Origin: Rodentolepis nana
Taxonomy: Eukaryota; Platyhelminthes; Cestoda; Cyclophyllidea; Hymenolepididae
Length of the DNA: 15,622 bases
Direction: 5' to 3'
Assembly: GCA_900617975.1 (NCBI GenBank)
Contig: UZAE01014261.1
Location: 1 to 15,622 of the forward strand
A program made the position numbers and the translations under genes. Numbering within the stretch: the stretch's first letter is position 1; every line of letters begins with the position of its first letter. Under the pieces are notes generated by a model. The model worked only from the letters and a program-made list of their open reading frames with translations, made no database searches and had not been told where the DNA came from. Positions 1-7,626 of this stretch are shown piece after piece.

Positions 1-2
1 AA

Positions 3-446
3 GTACAGAAAATCCTACAAACCTTTGATGTAGACATTTTTACAATTATGGGAGCAAACATTTCGGATGACAAACTGAATTACTACCAATTGCCAGGTTA
101 CACCCTGTACCTTCTACCTAAATACCGGCAAGTTGCAAGTAGAATTCTAACTAGGTGCAACGAACTTAAAGCTCAAACAAAGGAGAAACAGTGGACAGTG
201 GCACTCTCCGACATACCCGACTGGCCAAGAATCGAAGCCGTTGCTCTGTTTAGACTACGTACCGGACACGATTGCCCGGCAAAACATCTTCACAGATTGG
301 GAGTATACACTCAACCCACATGTCCTCTATGCAACCTACAAGGGGAAATGGAGAAGACCCACCTGATTCGGTGTCCAGCCCTAAAGGCAACGACGGAAAG
401 CAAGAGATACTGGGAAGCAAGAAGACAGCTCATGAAGTGCTATTAA
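3..446 (+). CDS. Non-LTR retrotransposon ORF2-like protein, C-terminal end (5' truncated by window)
   Basis: The frame is open from the window edge to TAA at 444-446, so the first in-frame ATG (48) is probably internal. From that Met, the translation has a basic segment (residues 25-50), then DIPDWPRIEAVALFRLRTGH (55-74) and HLHRLG (80-85). It ends with a zinc knuckle of C92, C95, H105, C109 (CPLC-x9-H-x3-C) and a short YWEARRQL tail. This order is the usual C-terminus downstream of reverse transcriptase and RNase H in I/R1/Jockey-type LINEs of arthropods. In the family, the knuckle is thought to bind nucleic acid during target-primed reverse transcription. The reverse transcriptase and any RNase H would lie left of the window. 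No internal stop is visible. The family call is from recognised motifs only; the clade is unresolved. Confidence 0.85.
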   Translation, partial: VQKILQTFDVDIFTIMGANISDDKLNYYQLPGYTLYLLPKYRQVASRILTRCNELKAQTKEKQWTVALSDIPDWPRIEAVALFRLRTGHDCPAKHLHRLGVYTQPTCPLCNLQGEMEKTHLIRCPALKATTESKRYWEARRQLMKCY

Positions 447-482
447 TGAACTGCTATAAATGTACCCCCCCCCCACCCTTAG

Positions 483-548
483 GGGAAGCTGAAGTCAAAG
501 TTTAAGGGCTAGTGATAAATATCACAAAGCCTGCCATTTGAAAAAAAA
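483..548 (+). repeat. LINE 3' tail homologous to the family X 3' end
   Basis: Read left to right, this segment has GAAGCTGAAGTCAA, TTTAAGGGCTAGTGATA, TATCAC, AAGCCTGCCATTTGA and an A-run. The family X copy ending near 11074 has GAAGCCTGAAGTCAA, CTAAAGGGTTAATGATA, ATTATCAT, CAGCCTGCCATTTGA. The two align over about 60 bp with only small indels. Such shared 3' ends are established for SINE/LINE pairs in which the LINE reverse transcriptase recognises the common tail. Here this identifies the probable driver of family X. Confidence 0.85.
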
Positions 549-1186
549 TGATTTGGCAATCCTGAAAATACGATGTCTTTCTGCTCCACAACAGCTAGTG
601 GGTTTGACGATTATTTAGAGTGCTTATCTGCAGAAATAAATAAATTTTCCTTATATGGTGATATATGCCGCAACTCTTAGAGGTCATTTAATGATATCAT
701 TACGTTGCTCATACTAATCAGAGTGTGCGTCAGTTCAAGTTGAGTTAACCGATCTATTTAGGAAATATTTTAAAATTTTTCAAAGCGGATAAACAATTGA
801 AATTAGCTAATGCACTTCTGTTTTATTTAAGTTTTGAAATTTGATCAAATAACATCCAAATTATATGGACATATCACTGTTGCAGGCGCGGAAATCTCAA
901 TTGGACAATTTGGTCCATCGCAAAATTGGTTGCAGTTTCATCCTCTAACTGAAATTCTAAACAACAGGTTGGTTAATTGGTTTTGACAATATATTCTTTT
1001 TAATTTTTAATTAACAAGATATATTTCTCTGTTCAATAAATTTACAAAATAATTTTCGCTTATGAAAACACTTTCTCGTTTATTGAATATAAAAAACATT
1101 TTTTCATTACTAAAAAGCCAGATAACGCCTTATTTAAAAGAGTTTTTTCCATTTTTTATTTATTTTGAGTTCTGTTTGAAGTAGTT
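549..1186. other. AT-rich stretch, no gene seen
   Basis: AT-rich DNA between the LINE tail and the first family X copy. I see no long reading frame, no convincing exon with flanking splice sites and no obvious repeat. Confidence 0.6.
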
Positions 1187-1199
1187 TCAATACAAAAAT

Positions 1200-1517
1200 T
1201 TATTTATAATAAATGGGAGGCGTTTTGATAGTTGTCATTAGCCCTTTAGTTGACTTCGAGCTTCACAGAGGGGAGGAAGAACATCAAAGTGAGAAGAATT
1301 CAGGAGAGAGAATAGAAGGGTCTTTCAAAGATGTTAAAGAAACAGACACAAAGGCTCAGAAAGGGTAAGATGAGTAGTGGTAGGGGTCGAATATGACATG
1401 TAGTGGGGGTGATGGTTGTTTGAAGTGAGAAGTCAACTGCCGATCAATAGACTTTTTGCCGCTTGAATATACGTTGTCCAGGGTGCACCGCGTGGAGATA
1501 AGTCTATCACACACCCC
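1200..1517 (-). mobile_element. Family X copy A (SINE-like retroelement), full length
   Basis: On the minus strand this copy runs from GGGGTGTGTGATAG (5' end at 1517) to CGCCTCCCATTT and an AT-rich tail (about 1200-1214). It has one 5' module, with the E-box altered to CGCGTG. TCAATAC occurs on both sides, and 1187-1199 and 1518-1530 match at 11 of 13 positions, which fits an aged target-site duplication. The inner order is typical of the family: E-box module, GTCTATTRA-type spacer, pyrimidine-rich middle, shared LINE tail. There is no coding potential. Confidence 0.85.
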
Positions 1518-1530
1518 TCAATACCGAAAT

Positions 1531-2189
1531 AAAGCTTCAAAACTCTGATTGTACCTCTTAATGCAATGAAGAAAAAAAACAAAAAATAATCTTTCAAAGT
1601 ACCTCAATCAAACCCTTGTCCCTCTCTCTCTCTCTTATAAAAATAATGTTTCTCACAAATTTATCGTAAAAGATTATCATTAAAATTCCATTTGTATTTT
1701 TGACGTAAACTTTGTATTGATAGGACAATTTTTTGATTAAAACTGTCAAAATAAACTGCCTTATACATATTTCAACACATTTCGCATTTTTCAACACTTA
1801 AATTTTAATCGAGAGATAATCTTTTAAGTAAATAATATTTTGTTGTGATATGCATTGAAAAAAATTAACAGATATACTAAACATCAAGAAGGGAGTTTTC
1901 GGACAAGAAGAGGAAGCGAAATGGGAACACTGTAAATGACATTTCCGATGAGGTGACAATCGGTGTTAAAATCTAAGTGGTAAAAATGGTCCGTTTTAGT
2001 AGCATGTACTTAAGTTTTGGTACCTAATTGGTTTTAGTCTACATAAATGCAATTTATAATACAAGTTTATGATAATTTCATTCATTTTTTAACTTGCAGA
2101 CATCTCATAATTGGTTGTAGACTTCATTGTGACCCTTCAGGGCGGGTGGCATTGAATATCCACAATAGACGGCTTAATCTTGAGGTTAA
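1531..2189. other. AT-rich stretch, no gene seen
   Basis: Contains only the (CT)7 run and AT-rich sequence. The longest frames are short, biased to Ile/Phe/Lys codons and lack recognisable domains. Confidence 0.6.
1622..1635. repeat. (CT)7 microsatellite
   Basis: A short uninterrupted CT dinucleotide run in otherwise AT-rich DNA. Confidence 0.9.
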
Positions 2190-2510
2190 GGGGTGTGCGA
2201 TAGACTTACCTCCATGTGGTGCACCTTGGGCAACATATACTCATACGGCAAAAAAGTCTATTAACTGGCAGTTGACTTCTAACTTCAAACTACCATGGCC
2301 CGATTGCTTGACATATTCGACCCCTTTCACAGTACACATCGTACCTTTTTCTCTACCTTTGTGTCTGCCTGCCTCTTTAACATCTGTGAATCGTTCTTCT
2401 GTACCCCACCCCTCGACTTTCTTCTACTTTGATGAACCTTCCCTCTGTGAAGCCTGAAGTCAGCTAAATGGCTAATAATAGCTATCAAAACGCCTGTCAT
2501 TTGAAACAAA
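2190..2510 (+). mobile_element. Family X copy B, full length
   Basis: Starts with GGGGTGTGCGATAGACTTAC and ends with CGCCTGTCATTTGAAACAAA. The E-box is mutated (CCATGTGG). It shares the diagnostic stretch CATGGCCCGAYTGCTTG with the copy at 9849-10173, so these two form a subfamily. I could not find a target-site duplication. A reading frame of 136 codons crosses the element, but its conserved part comes only from the repeat. Confidence 0.85.
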
Positions 2511-2900
2511 TACATTGTTTTCCATTAATGAATCCTCTTTGATTTTGCTGTTAAAAGAATTTTTGTCGAAAGTGAGCATTTGCAAATGCCTGCCAAACCA
2601 GAGTATTAATAGATTAACAAAGTTTCGTAAATTATTAATTTTAATAGGAAAATAAAGTTGGGTCAAATGCCAATTAGATAAACATTAAATTGCTTTAAAA
2701 TGTGCGCATGTTACTTAACATAATTAAGATAATGTTTACCAAAATTTTATATTGCTCGGTAAAAGAAGTAACTCTAGTTTATCGAAATGATTAATTATTA
2801 CCACAAAAATTATTTGAATTTTCTTCGTTGTCAATTAANTGCAGTTGAGCGGTAGTCTTGAGTTTTCAGATTTCCCGCTATTTTGGTAGTCTAACAACAA
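2511..2900. other. AT-rich stretch with a single N at 2839
   Basis: No gene or repeat is recognised. The lone N at 2839 resembles the Ns at 11249 and 12687 and may be another contig join. Unlike those, I see no duplicated flank here. Confidence 0.5.
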
Positions 2901-3061
2901 TATTTATTTATTTATTTACATCAAATGGCAAGCGTTCTGATAGTTATCATTAGCCATTTAGTTGACTTCAGGCTTCACAGAGGGGAAGGAACATCAAAGT
3001 GGAAAAAAAGTCGAGAGGGGGGAAGAACAGAAGAGTGTTTCAACGACGAATGTAGAAAAGG

Positions 3062-3153
3062 TGAGGTGAGTACTGTGAAAGTAGTCGAATATGGAGACAC
3101 AAAGGTAGAGTGAAAAAGATGAGGTGAGTACTGTGGAAGTAGTCGAATATGGA
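3062..3153. repeat. Direct duplication inside copy C (34 bp, 58 bp apart)
   Basis: Both units run from TGAGGTGAGTACTGTG to GTAGTCGAATATGGA. They differ at one base (GAAAGT versus GGAAGT). The separating bases include an ACACAAAGGTAGA piece also normal to the family, so the duplication unit is larger than the 34-bp core. Confidence 0.85.
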
Positions 3154-3257
3154 CCAGTGCAGTGGGGTGATGATAGTTTGAAGTCAGAAGTCAACTGTTT
3201 GGGGGTCGTGGTAGTTTGAAGTCAGAAGTCAACTGCAGGTTAATAGACTTTTTTGCC

Positions 3258-3503
3258 GTATGAGTATACGTTGCCCATGGTGCACCACGTGGAGGTGTAT
3301 GAGTATACATTGCCCAGGGTGCACCACGTGGAGGTAGCCGAATGAGAATACGTTGCCCAGGGTGCACCACGTGGAGGTAAGGTGTAGTATACATTGCCCA
3401 GGGTGCGCCACGTGGAGGTAAGACCGTATGATTATACGTTGGCCAGGGTGCACCACGTGGAGGCCGTATGGGTATACGTTGCCCAGGCTGCACCACGTGG
3501 AGG
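3258..3503 (-). repeat. Tandem array of six ~40-bp E-box modules (5' end of copy C)
   Basis: Read on the plus strand, each unit is close to GTATGAGTATACGTTGCCC, then AGGGTGCACCACGTGGAG. CACGTG lies at 3286, 3325, 3368, 3409, 3454 and 3494, giving spacings of 39, 43, 41, 45 and 40 bp. Units differ by point changes and 1-5 bp indels (one has GTGCGCC, one CAGGCTGC). Other copies in the window usually have a single unit at this place, so the array is a local expansion of the 5' terminus. Unit lengths are not multiples of three, which argues against coding use. Confidence 0.9.
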
Positions 3504-3530
3504 TAAGTTTATAAGTCTATTGCACACCCC

Positions 3531-3562
3531 ATGATACCTATCATAACGCCTGCCATTTGAAA
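3531..3562 (+). repeat. Family X 3'-end fragment, inverted relative to copy C
   Basis: ATGATACCTATCATAACG followed by CCTGCCATTTGAAA matches the reverse complement of the 3' end of the copy at 7106-7613 over about 32 bp without a visible mismatch. Only the tip of the 3' end is present. It joins directly to the 5' end of copy C on the left and to a lone E-box module on the right. Confidence 0.75.
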
Positions 3563-3811
3563 GTACGTTGTCCAGGGTGCACCACGTGGAGGTAAGTCTA
3601 TCGTATTCTTAAGAATAATTGTTTAGAAAACCAGCAAGGGTTGAAAGTTGCCCAGGGTGCACCACGTGGAGGTAAGTCTATCGCACGCTGTCCAGGGTGC
3701 ACCACGTGGAGGTAAGTCTATCGCACACACCCCTCCGCTTCCAAATAAGATGTTGATAGTGAAGGCATATTTCCAGGGTGCACCACGTGGAGGTAAGTCT
3801 ATCGCACACCC
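3563..3811 (-). repeat. Four extra 5' E-box modules without the rest of family X
   Basis: The modules are at 3563-3603, 3647-3733 (two in tandem) and 3773-3811. Each contains CCAGGGTGCACCACGTGGAG followed by GTAAGTCTATCG. CACGTG lies at 3583, 3663, 3703 and 3784. The bases between modules (about 3604-3646 and 3734-3772) are unrelated to family X, yet site spacing stays near multiples of 40 (80, 40, 81). None is followed by the element body or 3' tail. Confidence 0.85.
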
Positions 3812-4502
3812 ACTTGGCTCTCCCCTCAAATTTCAACCCTACACGGATGGGCGTCTAACAGCAATTAAGCTTTTGAAGAAAACACCAACCAACTGCTACT
3901 ATGCTAACTAACGAAAGGCATTTTTGATAGCACAAGAAATTAACATTAACTAAACTGTGGTAAAATACTATAATTCAATGATATTGAAAAATCACCTTTC
4001 AAGGTGCAAATTAAGAATTTTGGAAGCGTGAGCAAGAATGGGTTCACCAAAGTACTATTAACCACTGAACTTAAATTATAAATGCACTTACGGAGTTCAT
4101 TTTGATTTTTTAGGGGTTTTAAACTGATTCTTCCTCAATTTCTTAATAAACTAATTCACTACGATGCAAACTACGGGAATACATAAATCTTTAATTTTAA
4201 TTTGTATAAATTGAAATAACTTAACTTTCATCAAGTTTGGTCTGCCTTTATTAATCTTTTTTCACACTCTTATGAATTTCTGCAGCAACCACCATTGGCC
4301 AACAAAATTCAAAATTTCTTCGAGTCAAGATGAACTAAATTCGCAGAAATTTATTTAAGGCAATTGAGGAGATGAGCAGGAAAATTCAAAGCACCAGACC
4401 GTACTTCAAACACTGCAACATCCTAATTGAAACAATAATTCTATTTGTTTTGAATTTTTCACTTTCTTATTGATTTTGGATGGCATTCAAGACAGGAATA
4501 GG
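3812..4502. other. AT-rich stretch, no gene seen
   Basis: No long frame or recognisable repeat between the module cluster and copy F. Confidence 0.6.
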
Positions 4503-4512
4503 TATTTACATC

Positions 4513-5004
4513 GGGGGTGAGCGATAGACTTACCTCCACGTGGTGCACCCTGGGCAACGTACGATAGACTTACCTCCACGTGGTGCACCCTGGGCAACGT
4601 ACTTTCTTACGGCAAAAATTCTATCACTCGGCATTCGTTTTTCAATAGACTTACCTCCACGTGGTGCACCCTGGGCAACGTATATTCATACGGCAAAGTC
4701 TATTAACTGGTAGTTGACTTCTCCGATAAGGCAAAATAGTCTATAAATCGGCAGTTGACTTCTGACTTCAAACTGCCTTGATTCCACTGTATGTCATATT
4801 CGTCTACTTCCACAGTACTCACCTCCCCTTTTTTCCACCTTTTCTACATTCGTCGTTGAAATACTCTTCTGTTCCTCCCCCTCCCCTCTCGAATTTCCTT
4901 CACTTTGATGTTCCTCCTCCTCCTCTCTGTGAAGCCTGAAGTCAACTAAGGGGCTAATGATACCAATCAAAACGCCTGCCATTTAATATAAATAAATAAG
5001 CAAA
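4513..5004 (+). mobile_element. Family X copy F with target-site duplication and three 5' modules
   Basis: Begins GGGGGTGAGCGATAG and ends CGCCTGCCATTT with an AATAAATAAG tail. It is bounded by a perfect 10-bp direct repeat, TATTTACATC, at 4503-4512 and 5005-5014, as expected for target-primed reverse transcription. Three E-box modules (CACGTG at 4537, 4577 and 4658) lie at the 5' end, with spacings of 40 and 81 bp. A second partial duplication of the GGCARRNTAGTCTAT/GCAGTTGACTTCT block lies near 4693-4775. The middle is purine/pyrimidine-skewed. Confidence 0.88.
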
Positions 5005-5014
5005 TATTTACATC

Positions 5015-7092
5015 TACTCAGAGCTGTTAACTTGCTTTTTTTTCCATAAGCTGTCAGATATACCCTACAACAAGCACTTGTTAAATACTATCAACATTAA
5101 AACTCCATATTTAAGTAAAGCATCGCATTGCATGTGATAATTTATACTGAGGTGTGAATGCAAAAAAAATATGTGGAGTTGAAAAGATGAAGAAAATTAG
5201 CAGGTTTCTTCATTAACATCATAATTTCAGAAAAGGCGTTACTTTGGCTCGCATGGGAAATTCAAACCTTTTAACGCTTCAGAAATTGCCAAAGTTACCT
5301 CAATGGCATTAAGGAAAGAGCCCACATTAAGTTAGTGACAGTTTCTATCGCCTTTGAACAGCTGGCAAAAAAGGCCAGTCATCACAATGTAATTAAAGGC
5401 TCGCTACGTGGCACCAATTATAGATACCTTGTTAGATGAAGGTTCACCACAGCTTTCACAACATATCTAATCCAACCAATCAGTAGAGCTGTACACTTTG
5501 TTGGGTACAAGTCAGCTGCTATAGAGCTACGGTTAGTGCCTTTATGCAATCTGGTGTCAAATCAACAAGACGCGGTTAACCGGGGAGTCGAATAGGATCA
5601 CTGTACTCTTTATCAAATGCGAAAACAACTTTACCTTAACTCAAAAATCGATAACAAGAGAAGATGATACTTTATAAATAGCGAAATTTTAAACACATTA
5701 AGAAAGTGTTGAACTCCAATTGTCCATTAACAGTGAATTAAGAAATTTATTTAGAATATTCTATAGTTAAAGCATAAGCATGTCAAATTATTATTTAATT
5801 TTTTGCGATTTTGAAATCAACTTAGCTTTTCTGAAGTAACCGAGAATTTCGAATGTGGACTAGTTTCAGTTTAGGAACGTCTTTCCTTATTTGCTATTCG
5901 AAACGGAATTCGAGTTTATTTGGGTTGGTTTGTGGTGACTTTTGAGTGTGACCTGTGCCGAAACAGGCATGATCACCACGAAAGATTTTAGCGGGCTTTT
6001 GGATGAATTCATATTCCAAAATGGCCGCAATTTTATTCGTAGCAGGAAAAGAAAATCGATAAAAGTCTTGCGAAAAGCAAAAACTAATTTCGCTAGCAAA
6101 CAAAACTGTGAAATACGGGTTTTCCTTTGTTTCGCATTCTCGCAACTAAGACGTAACATGTTATTAATTAATACTTATTTGTTTAAATTAAATGTATTTA
6201 GACGCACATATTTCAGTTTAAGCACGTTTAAAAAAATGAAACCAGAGGTGCTATTTTGCAGAAATTTTGTTTATTCCGGTTGAGCGAATTAGTAAGACCA
6301 GTTAGGTGAGACCATGTCCATCTCAAAATTGTAAGTGATCTATGTTTTTTTGTTATTTTTCAGAAATAAACTTAAAGTTGTAATGAACAACTGAAATTTG
6401 ACCCCAGAAACGGAATGTAGACTGAAGGGAGATATTTCCTTCATATTTAATTATCTTATAAAACAACAGGACCCGTACACAAATCTGGCAATGTGAAGAG
6501 GACTAATTGTGCTTGACAAGGGTTTCGTCCATTGAGCTCACAGGAAAGAGAGAATAGTAGATCAAATAACAGTGCTATTTGGAGCAAATTTTATTATAAA
6601 ACTTTGAGTGGTAAATGTTTTCAGTTACTATGTAACAGTGAGTATATAATTGTTTTGTGAAAATGATGAATTAAGCTTGATAATTCTATAAATACTGGAA
6701 TTTTGTTGTGATATATTAAGTTTGACTTATGATTTACAATTTCTGACTATCTGTGGCTCCAGCGGCCGGGCTGAATTAATTTCTACTTTTATTATTGAGT
6801 AGAATTTATATTTTAATCAATGCTATTCATAATACTCGATTAATTTACTCTTAGGCACAAAATACGCGGAGAATTAATACGGACCAATTACTAATATATT
6901 TACAAATTCGAAATTCTATCTCAGCACTTACCAGAACTCGAATTATCTATTTCTCCAAGTCAATTATCTAATAACCTTAAGTTGTTTAATTTGACCAAAA
7001 TGATTAGACTTCTTGTTACATTACGAGTTACCACGTTATACATTAGTGAAATCTTATTCTAGTCTCCCCAGTTTGTCAATTATAAATAATAA
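5015..7092. other. AT-rich stretch of ~2.1 kb, no gene supported
   Basis: More mixed base composition occurs at about 5230-5620 and 5880-6120, but no frame shows a known motif. The longest frame (5942-6283, 113 codons) is overlapped by an equally open antisense frame and lacks domain features. A short ATG with a consensus donor at 6314-6336 is the only exon-like signal and is listed as a finding. Confidence 0.5.
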
Positions 7093-7105
7093 ATAATGAG
7101 AAAAT

Positions 7106-7613
7106 TTATTTATTTCAAATGGCAGGCGTTATGATAGGTATCATTAGCCCTTTAGTTGACTTCGGGCTTCACAGAAAGGAAGATGAACACCAACTGGTAA
7201 AAGTCGAGAGGGGGACAGAATAATGATTCACAGACGTACCGAGAGGGGGACAGAATAATGATTCACAGACGTAAAAGAGCAAGATGGGGGACAGAATAAT
7301 GATTCACAGACGTAAAAGAGAAGGGGAGGGGGGACAGAATAATGATTCACAGACGTAAAAGAGACAGAGCAGACACAAAGGTAGAAAAAAGGTGAGTTGA
7401 ATACTGTGGAAGGGTTGGGATCAGAAGAGCGATTCACAGACGTAAAAGAGACAGACACAAAAATAGAAAAAAGGTGAGGTGAGCACTGTGAAATCATTCG
7501 AATATGACATACAGTGGGATCATGGCAGTTTGAAGTCAGAAGTCAACTGCCCATTGATATGAATATACGTTGCCCAGGGTGCACCACGTGGAGGCAAGTC
7601 TATCGCACATCCC
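7106..7613 (-). mobile_element. Family X copy G with internal expansion
   Basis: The minus-strand 3' end has a TTATTTATTT tail and CAAATGGCAGGCG at 7106-7129. The 5' end is CGCACATCCC at 7613. The flanks 7093-7105 and 7614-7626 match at 11 of 13 positions (ATAATGAGAAAAT versus ATAGTGGGAAAAT), consistent with an aged target-site duplication. One E-box module is present (CACGTG at 7585). The extra length comes from a purine-rich tandem repeat at 7211-7356 and its diverged relative at 7418-7450. Confidence 0.87.
7211..7356 (-). repeat. Four-copy tandem repeat inside copy G
   Basis: GGGGACAGAATAATGATTCA followed by CAGACGT occurs at 7211-7237, 7246-7272, 7287-7313 and 7330-7356, with steps of 35, 41 and 43 bp. 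The 27-bp core is unchanged in all four; only the linkers vary. A fifth relative, with GATTCACAGACGTAAAAGAG, lies at 7430-7450. It corresponds to the normal single AGCGATTCACAGATGT block of family X. Confidence 0.9.
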
Positions 7614-7626
7614 ATAGTGGGAAAAT

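Larger units (their letters stand above)
1..548 (+). mobile_element. LINE (non-LTR retrotransposon) 3' end
   Basis: The piece consists of the ORF2-like C-terminus (3-446), a 3' UTR of about 95 bp (447-540) and an A-run (541-548). The 3' UTR contains a C-run near 465-476. It ends in AAGCCTGCCATTTGA, the same terminus as the short dispersed elements in the rest of the window. Unique AT-rich DNA follows the A-run. The 5' part lies outside the window, so neither a target-site duplication nor completeness can be judged. Confidence 0.82.
2901..3530 (-). mobile_element. Family X copy C, internally expanded
   Basis: The minus-strand 3' end is the TATTTATTTATTTA tail at 2901 with CAAATGGCAAGCG. The 5' end is GCACACCCC at 3522-3530. 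The copy is about twice the usual length because of three internal tandem expansions: a 34-bp piece repeated 58 bp apart (3062-3095, 3120-3153), a 24-bp piece repeated 38 bp apart (3174-3197, 3212-3235), and the 5' module expanded to six units (3258-3503). Its 5' end abuts an oppositely oriented fragment, so no clean target-site duplication is visible. Confidence 0.8.

Noticed and set aside
272..505. 77-codon plus-strand frame
   Set aside because: Shadow of the LINE coding region in another frame; the zinc knuckle and conserved motifs are in the 3-446 frame.
3191..3496. Repeated peptide pattern (PPRGAPWATYTHT) across several open frames
   Set aside because: It is the translation of the family X 5' module. 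Unit lengths (39-45 bp) break the frame, and the same peptide appears wherever the repeat lies, with stops in many copies.
3258..3503. CRISPR-like array of short direct repeats
   Set aside because: Repeats are imperfect and directly tandem with no unique spacers, and the setting is eukaryotic.
5230..5345. Exon-like segment after ATAATTTCAG with two short open frames
   Set aside because: Two frames are equally open for under 40 codons, with no donor or partner exon visible.
5942..6283. 113-codon frame and antisense 90-codon frame
   Set aside because: Open on both strands, no domain, no splice or start evidence, AT-driven residue content.
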